64,000 nucleotides of DNA from positions 60,954 to 124,953 of the forward strand of contig JAFRNE010000003.1 in assembly GCA_017430325.1 (NCBI GenBank). Reading direction: 5' to 3'. Made by a program: the position numbers and the translations under genes. Below, piece after piece: positions 58,301 to 64,000 of the stretch; positions within the stretch are counted from its first letter, which is position 1; every line of letters begins with the position of its first letter. This stretch comes from Eubacterium sp. (GTDB lineage Bacteria; Bacillota; Clostridia; Lachnospirales; Lachnospiraceae). Below the pieces are notes generated by a model. It did no database searches, was not told the DNA's origin, and was given only the letters and a program-made list of their open reading frames with translations.

Positions 58301-61300
58301 TTTTACAAGAGACAGCAAGGGCAGGATAACATCCATTAAGAACAGTGACGGTAAGACGGTAGTTTATACCTACGACAAAAAGGGTGATCTGACCGAGGTT
58401 AAGGACAGTGCCGGAAGAGTTGTAAGCTTCACTTATGACAGTGACCATAATCTGCTTTCGATCATCGATCCGGAGGGACATACTGTAGCAAGAAATGAAT
58501 ATGATGACGCAGGGCGTCTCATCGCAACGATTGATGCAGACGGAAAGAGAACCGAATACAGCCATAATGTAGACGGTCGTGAAGAGCTGATCACGGACAG
58601 ACTCGGCAACAGCACGCTCTATATTTACGACGATAACGGAAATATAATTTCCAAAACCGATGCTAACGGCAATACAACCGAAACAACATACGATGAATAC
58701 GGAAACATCCTCACTTATAAAGATGCGGAGGGTAATGTGACGGTATCTTCTTATGATGCAAGCGGTAATCTGACATCTGTTACTGATGCCGAAGGAAACA
58801 GTATTTCCGTAGAATATGACGCGGCTAACAGACCGGTTAAGCTTGTTACTGTCGATGATGCGGTGATGAAGATTGCCTATGACAGCAAGGGAGAGATCAC
58901 AGAAACAACGGATGTTGACGAAAGTGTTATCAGTTACGAGAGAGATGCCGACGGCAATGTAAAGAGTATCACAGATGAGATTGGTAAGGTTCTTTCATCT
59001 GAATACGACTCGCTTGGCAGAGTGATAGCAACGACCGATGCTGCCGGAAACAGAGTGGAGTATACCTATGACAGCGAAGGACATAAGCTTACCGAAACAT
59101 ATACGGTAACCACGTCAGATGGCGAAGTATCAAGAACGATAAAGTATAACTACAACGATGCCGGAGAGCTTATCAGTACAGAGGATCCTGATGGACATAT
59201 CAGTACTATCGAGCGTAACAACCTCGGTCAGACAACTGCGATCATCGATTCTGAGGGCAGAAGAACGTCTTATGAATATGACAAGCTTGGCAATACAACA
59301 AAGATCTCTTATCCGGATGGGACAAGTGAGAGCTTTATATATGATGCAGAGGGTAATCTGACAAGTGCAACCGGCAGAACCGGTAACACTGCTGAATATA
59401 CCTACGATAAAGTTGGCAATCTGAAGAAGATCCATGACGCCAGAGGCAATGATACCCTCTATGATTATGACAGAAACTATAACCTTACAGCTGTTACTTA
59501 CGCAACGGGGGCGAAGATCAGTTACAAGTATGACAGCCTGAACAGGAATACAGAAGTAACCGATAATGACGAAAATACAACATACTTTACCTACGATTCA
59601 AGGTCACTCCTTACATCGGTTACAGATGCAAAAGGTAACGTAACACGTTATGAATACAACACCAAGGGTGAACGTATTAAGGTGATCTACCCTGACGAAA
59701 CCTCAGCATCCATCGAACTTGATGTCAGAGGACGTGTGACAGCAAAGATCGATACAGCAGGTAACAGGACAGAATACACCTACGACGGTTCTGACAGACT
59801 CATTTCAGTAAAACAGCCTGATGGTTCCGTTACGGAATATACTTACGACAAGACAGGAAACCTCCTGTCCTTTAAGGATGCTAACGGAAGAGTAACACGT
59901 TATGAATATGACGATCATCAGAGGGTAATAAGAACCACGCTTCCGGACGGTTCTGAGAGTACAGTAGAATATGATATCCACGGCTATGTTACAAGTACGA
60001 CAGGTCCTGACGGCTCTGTAACAAGTTTTGATTATGACACTCTTGGCAGGTCGGTTTCCATAACAAAGACCGGTGTGAGAAACGGGGCAGAAGTAAGTAC
60101 AACCACCGAATGCACATATGATGAGTACGGAAGAGTGACGGAGGTTATAGAAAGAAGTAGCGGTTCTCATGCAACAACCTCAAGCGTTTCATACATATAC
60201 GATGACTACGGATATGTGATTTCCAAAACCTACGATAACGGTCAAACGGTTTCTTATGGTTATGATATATATGGCCGTTGTAATGAAGTTAGTGTATCAA
60301 GTGCCGGAACAACACTTACAACAGGCTATGAATATGATTCCATGGACAGGCTGACAAGAGTCATCAGCCATGACGGAAAGGCAACTGTCTATACTTACGA
60401 TGAAAACGGTAACAGAAGTACCGCAACCTATGCGAACGGAGTGACACTTACCTATACCTATGATGAGTGTAACAGGCTTAAGGTTGAGAAGGTAACAGAT
60501 AAGAATCAGAACCTTATAGCCCAGTATGAGTACACAACTACAGGTGGAGAGAGGACAGCAGTCAGTGAATCATATCCTGACGGAACGACGATTGAAACAG
60601 AGTATTCATACGATAACTGCGGCAGGCTTGTATCTGAGAATATCATCGAGAAAAAGTCTGGCGAGGAAACAGTTACTGATATACAATACACATATGACCG
60701 TGTCGGCAGCAGGACTTCCAAGACTGTTAACGGTATTACAACTGAATATGATTATAACGAGCTTAACCAGCTTGTAAGAGAGAAAACAACGAATGCAGAT
60801 GGTCAGGTTTCACAGACAGAGTATAGCTATGACAGTAATGGTAATCTTACAAGGACTGTAAGTGACAGTAAAATCTGTGATTATAGTTATGACCTCTACA
60901 ACCGTATGACAGGCTTCACTGACGGAATAGTAAGCTATGGTTATACTTATGATGCTGAGGGTGTGAGAAGAAGCAAGACAAGCTACAATGAATCAAGCTC
61001 AAAAACCACTCTATATGTCTCAGACACATTCACGGATTACGCACAGACTCTTGCAGAAACTGATGAAGCAGGTGTTATAAAAATAAGCTATACTGTCGGC
61101 TTTGAACTGATCAACAGCACAAGGTTTAATCAGTCGGCAGATACTGATCTGTACTATATACTTGATGGTCATAGTGATGTAAGACTGCTACTTGATGAAT
61201 CAGCAACAGTAAAGTCATCCTTCAGGTATAGCGCATATGGTGAGATGCTTGGCTTTACCGGTGTTGTTACAGATGGCTATTATTACACCGGTGAATACAT

Positions 61301-62360
61301 GGATTTCGAAACGGGACTCTATTACCTCAGAGCGAGGTATATGGATCCGGCAACAGCAACCTTCACCTCAATGGACAGTTATGCCGGAAACATCTATGAG
61401 CCTGCTTCTCTGCACAGATATCTCTATGCAAACGCTAACCCTGTGAAGTACTGCGACCCGAGTGGGCATTCGCCACTTGCATCATTAACAACATCTGTAA
61501 GTCAACTGACCATGCTCCAGACTAATGCACTCATTTTGTCGATGGCGGCAATGAGTGGCTTGATGAATATGGCAGTTAGAGCAGTTACCTGTTTAGTGAC
61601 CGATGGAAGACTTCCGAATGGAAAGGAATTTGGAAGCGCATTTCTGGAAGGATTTTATATCGGAAGCTTGATAGGATCGCTTACTGTTTTTGTCGCTTTA
61701 TACGCAAACCTTACACTTTTCGAAATGAGTATATGCATGGCCGGAGCATCAACTGTACAGTCGGTCATAGGTGGTGCAATTTCATCATATAAGGGCGATG
61801 GAGTAGGAATAGTAATCAATACACTGTCTGCAGTGCTTTCGGCAGTTGCATTTAGTAAATTCTATGGTCTTAAAACCGAAACTATAACCGTTAAAAACTC
61901 TGGGAAAGCAAATAAAGTTGAATCAAAACCGGATGGCACGAGTGAACCGAAAAATAATGTACCATCAGGAGAAGCTGAAACACCTAAGACCAGCTATGGA
62001 AAGTCAGGTGAAAATGTTGCCAAGGTTGGAAGTGCTTCGGGAAAGAATAAATTAGCATTAGGATTAAGTGAGAGTTTAGATGACTTTGCTTTGAAGAATG
62101 GAGCATCAACTTGGAAAGATTTTCCCGACCCAACAAATTGGAAAAATGGAGTATTAGATGCTTTGTATGATTCAAATACAGAAATAATAGTAAACCTTGA
62201 TGGTGTGGATAACCCATTATCTTCGATTCAAAGAGCTGCTGGCGGTTACGGCGGTGCGACAGATTGGGAGTTGTTGCAGATAAAACTTACTCCAGAATCA
62301 TGGGATAGAATTACATGGTATAAAAATGGAAATGTTGTTCCAAATCCATTTGAATATTAG
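52374..62360 (+). CDS. Giant RHS polymorphic toxin, apparent fusion of a wall-anchored toroid protein and a lectin-bearing RHS protein
   Basis: 3328 residues in one frame. In order: signal peptide (1-33); terpene-cyclase/prenyltransferase-like alpha-toroid repeats (about 63-324; VDGGFGLNSEF, KENGSFYN); acidic linker; a sortase-like end (PKTSDD 399-404, hydrophobic 408-426, KKKKR); a second signal-peptide-like segment (about 434-456, ending RASA); transglutaminase-like domain (about 476-643) with no cysteine at the usual place; Thr/Glu/Pro linker (671-750); C-type lectin-like domain (about 860-980) with EPN 942-944; beta domains, two Ig-like domains (about 1523-1622 and 1676-1773) split by another T/E/P linker; YD repeats (about 1975-2880); RHS core (about 2968-3033); hydrophobic helices (3036-3163); variable tip toxin (about 3223-3328). 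Tip activity unknown. SD taggaga. Confidence 0.88.
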   Translation: MRRGFTGAILLVVLLFFVDTFLLARQGVVTAAEVKETYDVDDETDAVKKADEPDGETGAEKQHSIEETKDQIIREATQYLVDNYEDDGSYSDGYSYNTTAEVCFVLNSYTEEDTRKSVDWLKQQDYSNNIDNLSRFIIASNETALIDTVLRTQNVDGGFGLNSEFQSDVPDSLLVLEAANRVNSPEYAGNLKRLTGYITDKSYGNGSYPYVEGGEEDIILSSRVLYNLIVYNKNYSDDNSSLVRSISKTINYIKTEYDVDFSQESIEKNLYAAIALQEAGERVDYENAVKALFDVQKENGSFYNNAHFTALVIWFLGNYTEKERFIADEYVEPTGHKPGSDTDKVDESKSEEADSNTGISNQQHEGHDVEGSGQQQTGKEAEIISDTEEKTADDKGEKPKTSDDFNSGMIIVFAVSGLAILLLVFLKKKKRSTGRKVLSVVLIISVVMTSFSGVRASADTDEDNLSISNRAVKDIDKQAENQGLIDVVTPLEIYNYVRKNVRSEAGLKGSRSLDEILSDKKSSAAENVILFGKLLSDRGYKTKYVLGRALLTGEQLKWITGADTVAGAEEEYKKLGIDIEKKEQADGTALFAVPHIWIRTFVPVTDYRCAGNNGGRYEWLELDAYVKNNDVESVGELSLIPHSLPYGTEGMVENEKPVIYDELPEDLFVDQETTTEKEVTEDTTENIAEDTTEKGSTESITTGEQIIEDPTTEKPDDQTTEEPSKTTAEDPTTEKTEEPTTEEPDEEGAFFRVFDSADDFVTGDGQLDIDGRQLDSNAFFGTTVLGENQFNVRLGSDEAGITLDKDEHKYLTWGTEYYFSDFDVYQALDTQLDGQNDKYKGEYRLVFKTHSQPETINLYKDHAYAVSNETRSWDDAEKACESMGGHLVIIDDAEENAYIRDIANESGNGGYVAIGYTDRDNEGRWKWVAPTDSTFEGWHSGEPNDGIGYNAQDHAYMYSDGTWDDGWEGFHYYVCEWDNIDAVGTYDMSSVTLVMEVSDKVGLNIAEDQDVIITDLKNGYKQLIFNIDLSSVDRFTVPVEIDKDKVYSTLIKNINLFYSTGLADKDEKLGNVSFENTDYAESGLWSAVVDSGKNGSVWNYLDIDALYEMSGYTVVCAAASDNVGDAAYYRNGYGRRISTDEMYSEQGLQNLVGRYLYISVYVEPGVKNTVPFINRIKVGADTEKRPVKRDKKYSEIRINGDDVVDIDSKSSYEFYVITNEQNEDDVVWCVNGKAVENIYTSFNYIFSDSEEGEYTLKAYFRDDPEHYAEKTVTVVRAENHDLKNAINERLKYPYFNMYLDKTAYYSGDDIKVITDIPDDADVEMMFDGKANEAVLTEGSFVIEDVTTGNHRISISIKNKSGNRFSRTINVNVYDVGPSVKTWFDKDKYFSGDDVTLFVEEGYRFVDALIDGRGNEKDEDNSGADGGDTATDGGIDDENDILHISESGDSVRFNKPSSGNHVLNVSLVKLNDETESGDPESGEPENTDPEADNEEIKLQIYLFINSGRVTPTLDDVVTVYDNDKTPPVAEIISPEADTELSGKVQIVCTVKDELKLNKYTVKCCKLDAEGEVVSEDIFCEGTENIVEETVGEIDTDKLTEGDYKIVLEAWDMAGNSSYSEIIITVTEVEEQTTEEEEEPTTEDVENPTTEEPEEPTTEDLEEPSTEEPYEPENPDDKTAPTVSIITPAEGDILKAPTDIKGSAYDESELSFWRLEYRAADSVDYTLIKEGIENISSGVIGNFDTTLLMNGRYEIRLTAMDKGGNTATASRNVYVEGNLKVGNMHIGFTDLTDNIGKAGVSVNRIYDSRNKESGDFGYGWSMDTSGMKLIENHPITDGYDMSISGSAFRMTYRLYETVSHDVIVTYGDGSSDRFSLVINGGTRTLTPVDEVSFSYRCVTDPKLSLEILADTTAYYDYGELLFDDEDIYDLYDFKLTDGDGTIYYLSKTSGVYRIEDNYGRVVNIDRNGYHGQDGQGISFTRDSKGRITSIKNSDGKTVVYTYDKKGDLTEVKDSAGRVVSFTYDSDHNLLSIIDPEGHTVARNEYDDAGRLIATIDADGKRTEYSHNVDGREELITDRLGNSTLYIYDDNGNIISKTDANGNTTETTYDEYGNILTYKDAEGNVTVSSYDASGNLTSVTDAEGNSISVEYDAANRPVKLVTVDDAVMKIAYDSKGEITETTDVDESVISYERDADGNVKSITDEIGKVLSSEYDSLGRVIATTDAAGNRVEYTYDSEGHKLTETYTVTTSDGEVSRTIKYNYNDAGELISTEDPDGHISTIERNNLGQTTAIIDSEGRRTSYEYDKLGNTTKISYPDGTSESFIYDAEGNLTSATGRTGNTAEYTYDKVGNLKKIHDARGNDTLYDYDRNYNLTAVTYATGAKISYKYDSLNRNTEVTDNDENTTYFTYDSRSLLTSVTDAKGNVTRYEYNTKGERIKVIYPDETSASIELDVRGRVTAKIDTAGNRTEYTYDGSDRLISVKQPDGSVTEYTYDKTGNLLSFKDANGRVTRYEYDDHQRVIRTTLPDGSESTVEYDIHGYVTSTTGPDGSVTSFDYDTLGRSVSITKTGVRNGAEVSTTTECTYDEYGRVTEVIERSSGSHATTSSVSYIYDDYGYVISKTYDNGQTVSYGYDIYGRCNEVSVSSAGTTLTTGYEYDSMDRLTRVISHDGKATVYTYDENGNRSTATYANGVTLTYTYDECNRLKVEKVTDKNQNLIAQYEYTTTGGERTAVSESYPDGTTIETEYSYDNCGRLVSENIIEKKSGEETVTDIQYTYDRVGSRTSKTVNGITTEYDYNELNQLVREKTTNADGQVSQTEYSYDSNGNLTRTVSDSKICDYSYDLYNRMTGFTDGIVSYGYTYDAEGVRRSKTSYNESSSKTTLYVSDTFTDYAQTLAETDEAGVIKISYTVGFELINSTRFNQSADTDLYYILDGHSDVRLLLDESATVKSSFRYSAYGEMLGFTGVVTDGYYYTGEYMDFETGLYYLRARYMDPATATFTSMDSYAGNIYEPASLHRYLYANANPVKYCDPSGHSPLASLTTSVSQLTMLQTNALILSMAAMSGLMNMAVRAVTCLVTDGRLPNGKEFGSAFLEGFYIGSLIGSLTVFVALYANLTLFEMSICMAGASTVQSVIGGAISSYKGDGVGIVINTLSAVLSAVAFSKFYGLKTETITVKNSGKANKVESKPDGTSEPKNNVPSGEAETPKTSYGKSGENVAKVGSASGKNKLALGLSESLDDFALKNGASTWKDFPDPTNWKNGVLDALYDSNTEIIVNLDGVDNPLSSIQRAAGGYGGATDWELLQIKLTPESWDRITWYKNGNVVPNPFEY
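58300..61010 (+). repeat. RHS/YD repeat array (coding)
   Basis: About forty degenerate units of roughly 20-22 residues with the core G-x-x-x-x-x-x-Y-x-Y-D-x-x-G-R/N-L that build the beta-shell enclosing a toxin tip. DNA identity among units is low; this is not a CRISPR array. Confidence 0.92.
61986..62014 (+). repeat. Tip-exchange junction, copy 1 (inside RHS gene)
   Basis: 29 bases encoding KTSYGKSGE, immediately before the resident tip toxin. A second copy with 28 of 29 bases identical lies at 62961-62989 in the same reading phase, before the orphan tip. This is the short homology expected for recombinational tip replacement. Confidence 0.85.
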
Positions 62361-62373
62361 GGGAGAAATAGTT

Positions 62374-62757
62374 ATGAAAATAAGAGATTTTAATGTAGAG
62401 GATTACTATTATCCGAATAGAAGATTTCAATTACTTTTTTATCAAATATCACATGGAGAAATGATAATTCGAAGTCAAAAAAACAATAGTTATATTCATA
62501 CGATTGATATATACTTTGGTGATGTGGTTTATATGGAAATCCCAAGTGAGTTAAATGGTATAAGATTTAGAAGAGCTAATGAGGACGATGTTAGTTATAT
62601 TAACTCTAAAATAGAAAAACATATAACACAGGATAAAATTGTAGTTATTGTTTCTGAAAATAAAGAATACTATATTGTTGCTTCGGTCATATCTATAAAT
62701 GAAAATGATTTATCATTTGTTGATTTGCCTATACATTGTTTTTTACATGGTGTTTAA
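62374..62757 (+). CDS. Probable immunity protein for the resident RHS tip
   Basis: 127 residues from ATG 62374 (gggagaa upstream), 13 bases after the RHS stop. Small, soluble, no signal peptide; a mixed beta-rich pattern (FQLLFYQISHGEMIIRS; HTIDIYFGDVVYMEI; KIVVIVSENKEYYIVASVI). I do not recognise the family. Position directly after the toxin tip is the basis for calling it immunity; the gene is strongly AT-rich, like most cassette immunity genes. A longer ATG in the end of RHS (62326) has no better support. Confidence 0.65.
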   Translation: MKIRDFNVEDYYYPNRRFQLLFYQISHGEMIIRSQKNNSYIHTIDIYFGDVVYMEIPSELNGIRFRRANEDDVSYINSKIEKHITQDKIVVIVSENKEYYIVASVISINENDLSFVDLPIHCFLHGV

Positions 62758-62772
62758 ATGTTTTGCTATAAT
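62743..62772 (+). promoter_or_regulatory. Putative promoter before the orphan toxin region
   Basis: TTACAT (62743-62748), 18 bases, TATAAT (62767-62772) with TGC before it. Could drive the second immunity gene even when the orphan tip is silent. Confidence 0.45.
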
Positions 62773-62800
62773 AATATGAGATGGCTACGTTAATCTGGAG

Positions 62801-62911
62801 ATGGCTGTCATCAAGAATAAGACGATATTGATGTGTCTGCTGGTGATAGGCATCTGTCTGCTTCTGATACTGGGAGTTTCGATAGGAGGTATCGGCAAGC
62901 AGTGGTTATGA
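62801..62911 (+). CDS. Small hydrophobic peptide ORF (36 aa)
   Basis: ATG 62801 to TGA 62911. Basic N-terminus (MAVIKNK), about 22 hydrophobic residues, then GIGKQWL. GGAG lies directly against the start codon, which is poor spacing. It could be a real single-TM peptide, or a remnant of a membrane segment from an earlier displaced RHS tip. Too short for most gene finders. Confidence 0.3.
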   Translation: MAVIKNKTILMCLLVIGICLLLILGVSIGGIGKQWL

Positions 62912-62960
62912 TAGGCAAGAAGCGGATGCTTGTATAATCATAAGTGAGAGACTCTCTGTC

Positions 62961-62989
62961 AAGACCAGCTATGGAAAGTCAAGTGAAAA
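62961..62989 (+). repeat. Tip-exchange junction, copy 2 (orphan module)
   Basis: 28/29 identical to 61986-62014 and in the same codon phase. Sequence upstream of this point differs completely between the two sites. Confidence 0.85.
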
Positions 62990-63353
62990 AATAGGGGATT
63001 TTACATATTTAGAGGGAAGTACAGTTGATGATATTTTAGACAGAATTCCTGATGAAGCGGTATTAAGAGAGTTACGACCTGTTCAAGGAGGAGCAACAGA
63101 AGGTTTTGAGTTCAAGTGGACAGAAAATGGACAAACATATAGAGTGCGAGTTCATAATTCTGATCCTAGTGCACCAGTTGGTTCAAATGCATACAATGGC
63201 TGGGTTGTTCGCGTACAGAGAGGAAAAAAGTATTACGATCCAACAATAAATGATTATAGAGAAGCCAAGTACTTTAATCCAAATGGCCCCTTTTTTGATG
63301 AGACAATAGTGAATAACACACATATACCTATACAAAATCCATATGGCAATTGA
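62961..63353 (+). pseudogene. Orphan RHS tip toxin module (Ntox30-like), no start codon
   Basis: Frame open from 62886, but with no plausible start until an internal ATG at 63144. From 62961 it encodes KTSYGKSSEK (junction copy 2) and then about 120 residues with DDILDRIPDEAVLRELRPV, GGATEGFEFKW, YRVRVHNSDPSAPVGSNA, NGWVVRVQRGKKYYDP and NTHIPIQNP. This closely fits what I recall of polymorphic toxin type 30 (Ntox30). As it lacks a start and secretion parts it is a silent, displaced C-terminal cassette that could be restored by recombination at the junction. Followed by its own immunity candidate 13 bases after the stop. Confidence 0.7.
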
Positions 63354-63366
63354 CAGGAGAAAAAAT

Positions 63367-63687
63367 ATGAATTTGATTGACGAATTAAGTAAAGCCCATG
63401 AGGAGAGTGAAATTGAGGAGATATCTGCTTATATTGCAGATGATGTAAGAAATGAAATGTTTTCTTTGGAACAAATAAAAAACATTATATGTATATATGA
63501 TAAATTTGATTTACTTTCGCTGAAGTATAAAACAAGAGAGCAGATATTATATACAATTAGTGAAATCGCAAATAATTATCAGATTAAAGGAATAATTGAT
63601 CTGAAAAAAATACTTGAAACAAGAGATTTGATAGAGGATGATCTGAAAGAATATGTTGATGAAATTATAAATGTATATAACAACTAA
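63367..63687 (+). CDS. Probable immunity protein for the orphan toxin module
   Basis: 106 residues from ATG 63367 (caggag seven bases before; the in-frame ATG at 63343 overlaps the toxin's end). All-helical, acidic, with repeating short helices (MNLIDELSKAHEESEIEEIS; LEQIKNIICIYDKFDLLSLK; DLKKILETRDLIEDDLKEYV) reminiscent of HEAT-like Imm30-type immunity proteins. Function is inferred from the toxin-immunity gene order. Very AT-rich. Unlike the toxin it has a complete start and SD, so cells could keep protection while the toxin is silent. Confidence 0.6.
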   Translation: MNLIDELSKAHEESEIEEISAYIADDVRNEMFSLEQIKNIICIYDKFDLLSLKYKTREQILYTISEIANNYQIKGIIDLKKILETRDLIEDDLKEYVDEIINVYNN

Positions 63688-63744
63688 GCCTCCCCACAGG
63701 CAGGTTTAGTAGTGTTCCGTGCACATTTATTATTACTAACAAAT
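63688..63744. mobile_element. Presumed terminal non-coding end of the IS110-family element
   Basis: Short stretch between the second immunity gene and the transposase stop on the opposite strand. Carries a cct-cccacaggc-agg small palindrome. The exact element boundary cannot be placed because the other end is outside the window. Confidence 0.35.
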
Positions 63745-64000
63745 TTACAAAAACTTCACCAGTTCATATGGCTTACCACTTTTAAGGATTGCATATACAA
63801 CAGTGGTGAGTTTTCTTGATACTGCGCCGACAGCTACCAGGTGATGTTTGCCTTGACTACGTTTTTTAAGATAGTATTCATTAAATGGACTATTATGAAA
63901 AACACAACAACTGGCTGCAAGAAATAGAGTATGCCTAAGATGAGAGGATCCGCGTTTGGACATTCGGTTATGAGTAGAACAGTATTCGCCGGATTGTCGA
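63745..64000 (-). CDS. IS110-family transposase, C-terminal part (runs off the window)
   Basis: Minus strand; stop at 63747-63745, open to the window edge without a start. The 84 or so visible residues (SGEYCSTHNRMSKRGSSHLR, LAASCCVF, EYYLKKRSQGKHHLVAVGAV, RKLTTVVYAILKSGKPYE) match the Transposase_20 domain of IS110 transposases (catalytic Ser region). IS110 enzymes pair a RuvC-like domain, outside this window, with Transposase_20 and are guided by a bridge RNA from an element end. Adjacent to the toxin cassette array, so it may have moved with or into it. Confidence 0.85.
   Translation of the reverse strand, partial: RQSGEYCSTHNRMSKRGSSHLRHTLFLAASCCVFHNSPFNEYYLKKRSQGKHHLVAVGAVSRKLTTVVYAILKSGKPYELVKFL

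Noticed and set aside
58300..61010. Repeat-rich region considered for CRISPR or other DNA repeats
   Set aside because: Degenerate YD-repeat coding sequence with low DNA identity between units.

Overview
The window looks like a piece of a Lachnospiraceae-type chromosome (Clostridia, Bacillota). This rests on a CIRCE-controlled hrcA-grpE-dnaK-dnaJ operon running into prmA, the ylxM-ffh-rpsP-khpA-rimM-trmD order, a type III glutamine synthetase, a butyryl-CoA:acetate CoA-transferase-type enzyme, a DUF6465 small protein, strong SD sites, TTG/GTG starts and moderate-to-low GC. The genus cannot be fixed from the sequence alone. Nearly all genes are on the + strand; the exceptions are a tRNA-Glu, mtaB and an IS110 transposase end.

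Region by region. 1-3120 is a damaged accessory patch: what look like the two ends of one AbiEii-type toxin gene lie about 2.8 kb apart, separated by a GC-richer collagen-like surface protein and a clipped IS200 element. 3.2-12.8 kb is a surface module (prepilin-like protein plus a 2820-residue cell-wall-anchored adhesin) bracketed by two terminators with identical 12-bp arms. 12.9-17.5 kb holds a CoA-transferase with a structured leader, a tubulin/FtsZ-superfamily protein and a LURP-one-like protein. 17.6-34.4 kb is housekeeping: dtd, lepA, hemW, the heat-shock operon, prmA, rsmE, a cysteine desulfurase, glutamine synthetase and thiI. 34.4-37.7 kb has tRNA-Glu, an ABC-2 type exporter and mtaB. 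37.8-42.7 kb holds an HPr-like protein without histidine, then four related single-pass membrane proteins (three with zinc ribbons) around an sce7726-type nuclease-fold protein. 42.7-46.6 kb is the SRP/ribosome-maturation cluster. 46.7-52.1 kb has a two-component system, DUF6465, hisH, hisF, a GNAT and a rhomboid protease. 52.4-64 kb is a polymorphic-toxin locus: a 3328-residue RHS protein, its likely immunity gene, an orphan toxin tip with a second immunity gene, and an IS110 end.

How the parts work together. The heat-shock operon is under HrcA/CIRCE control and continues into ribosome-modification genes (PrmA, RsmE) and a cysteine desulfurase, a plausible sulfur donor for the nearby ThiI. 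The SRP cluster joins targeting (YlxM, Ffh) with 30S assembly (S16, KhpA, RimM) and tRNA m1G37 formation (TrmD). The RHS locus shows the arrangement expected for tip exchange: the same in-frame junction sequence (28 of 29 bases identical) precedes both the resident tip and the orphan tip.

Most notable: the RHS protein reads like two secreted proteins fused in frame, with a C-type lectin domain and a swappable toxin tip; the zinc-ribbon membrane paralogue cluster; the tubulin-like/LURP-like pair; the split AbiEii gene; and the collagen/beta-module chimera. Domain names are from recognition of sequence patterns, not from database searches.
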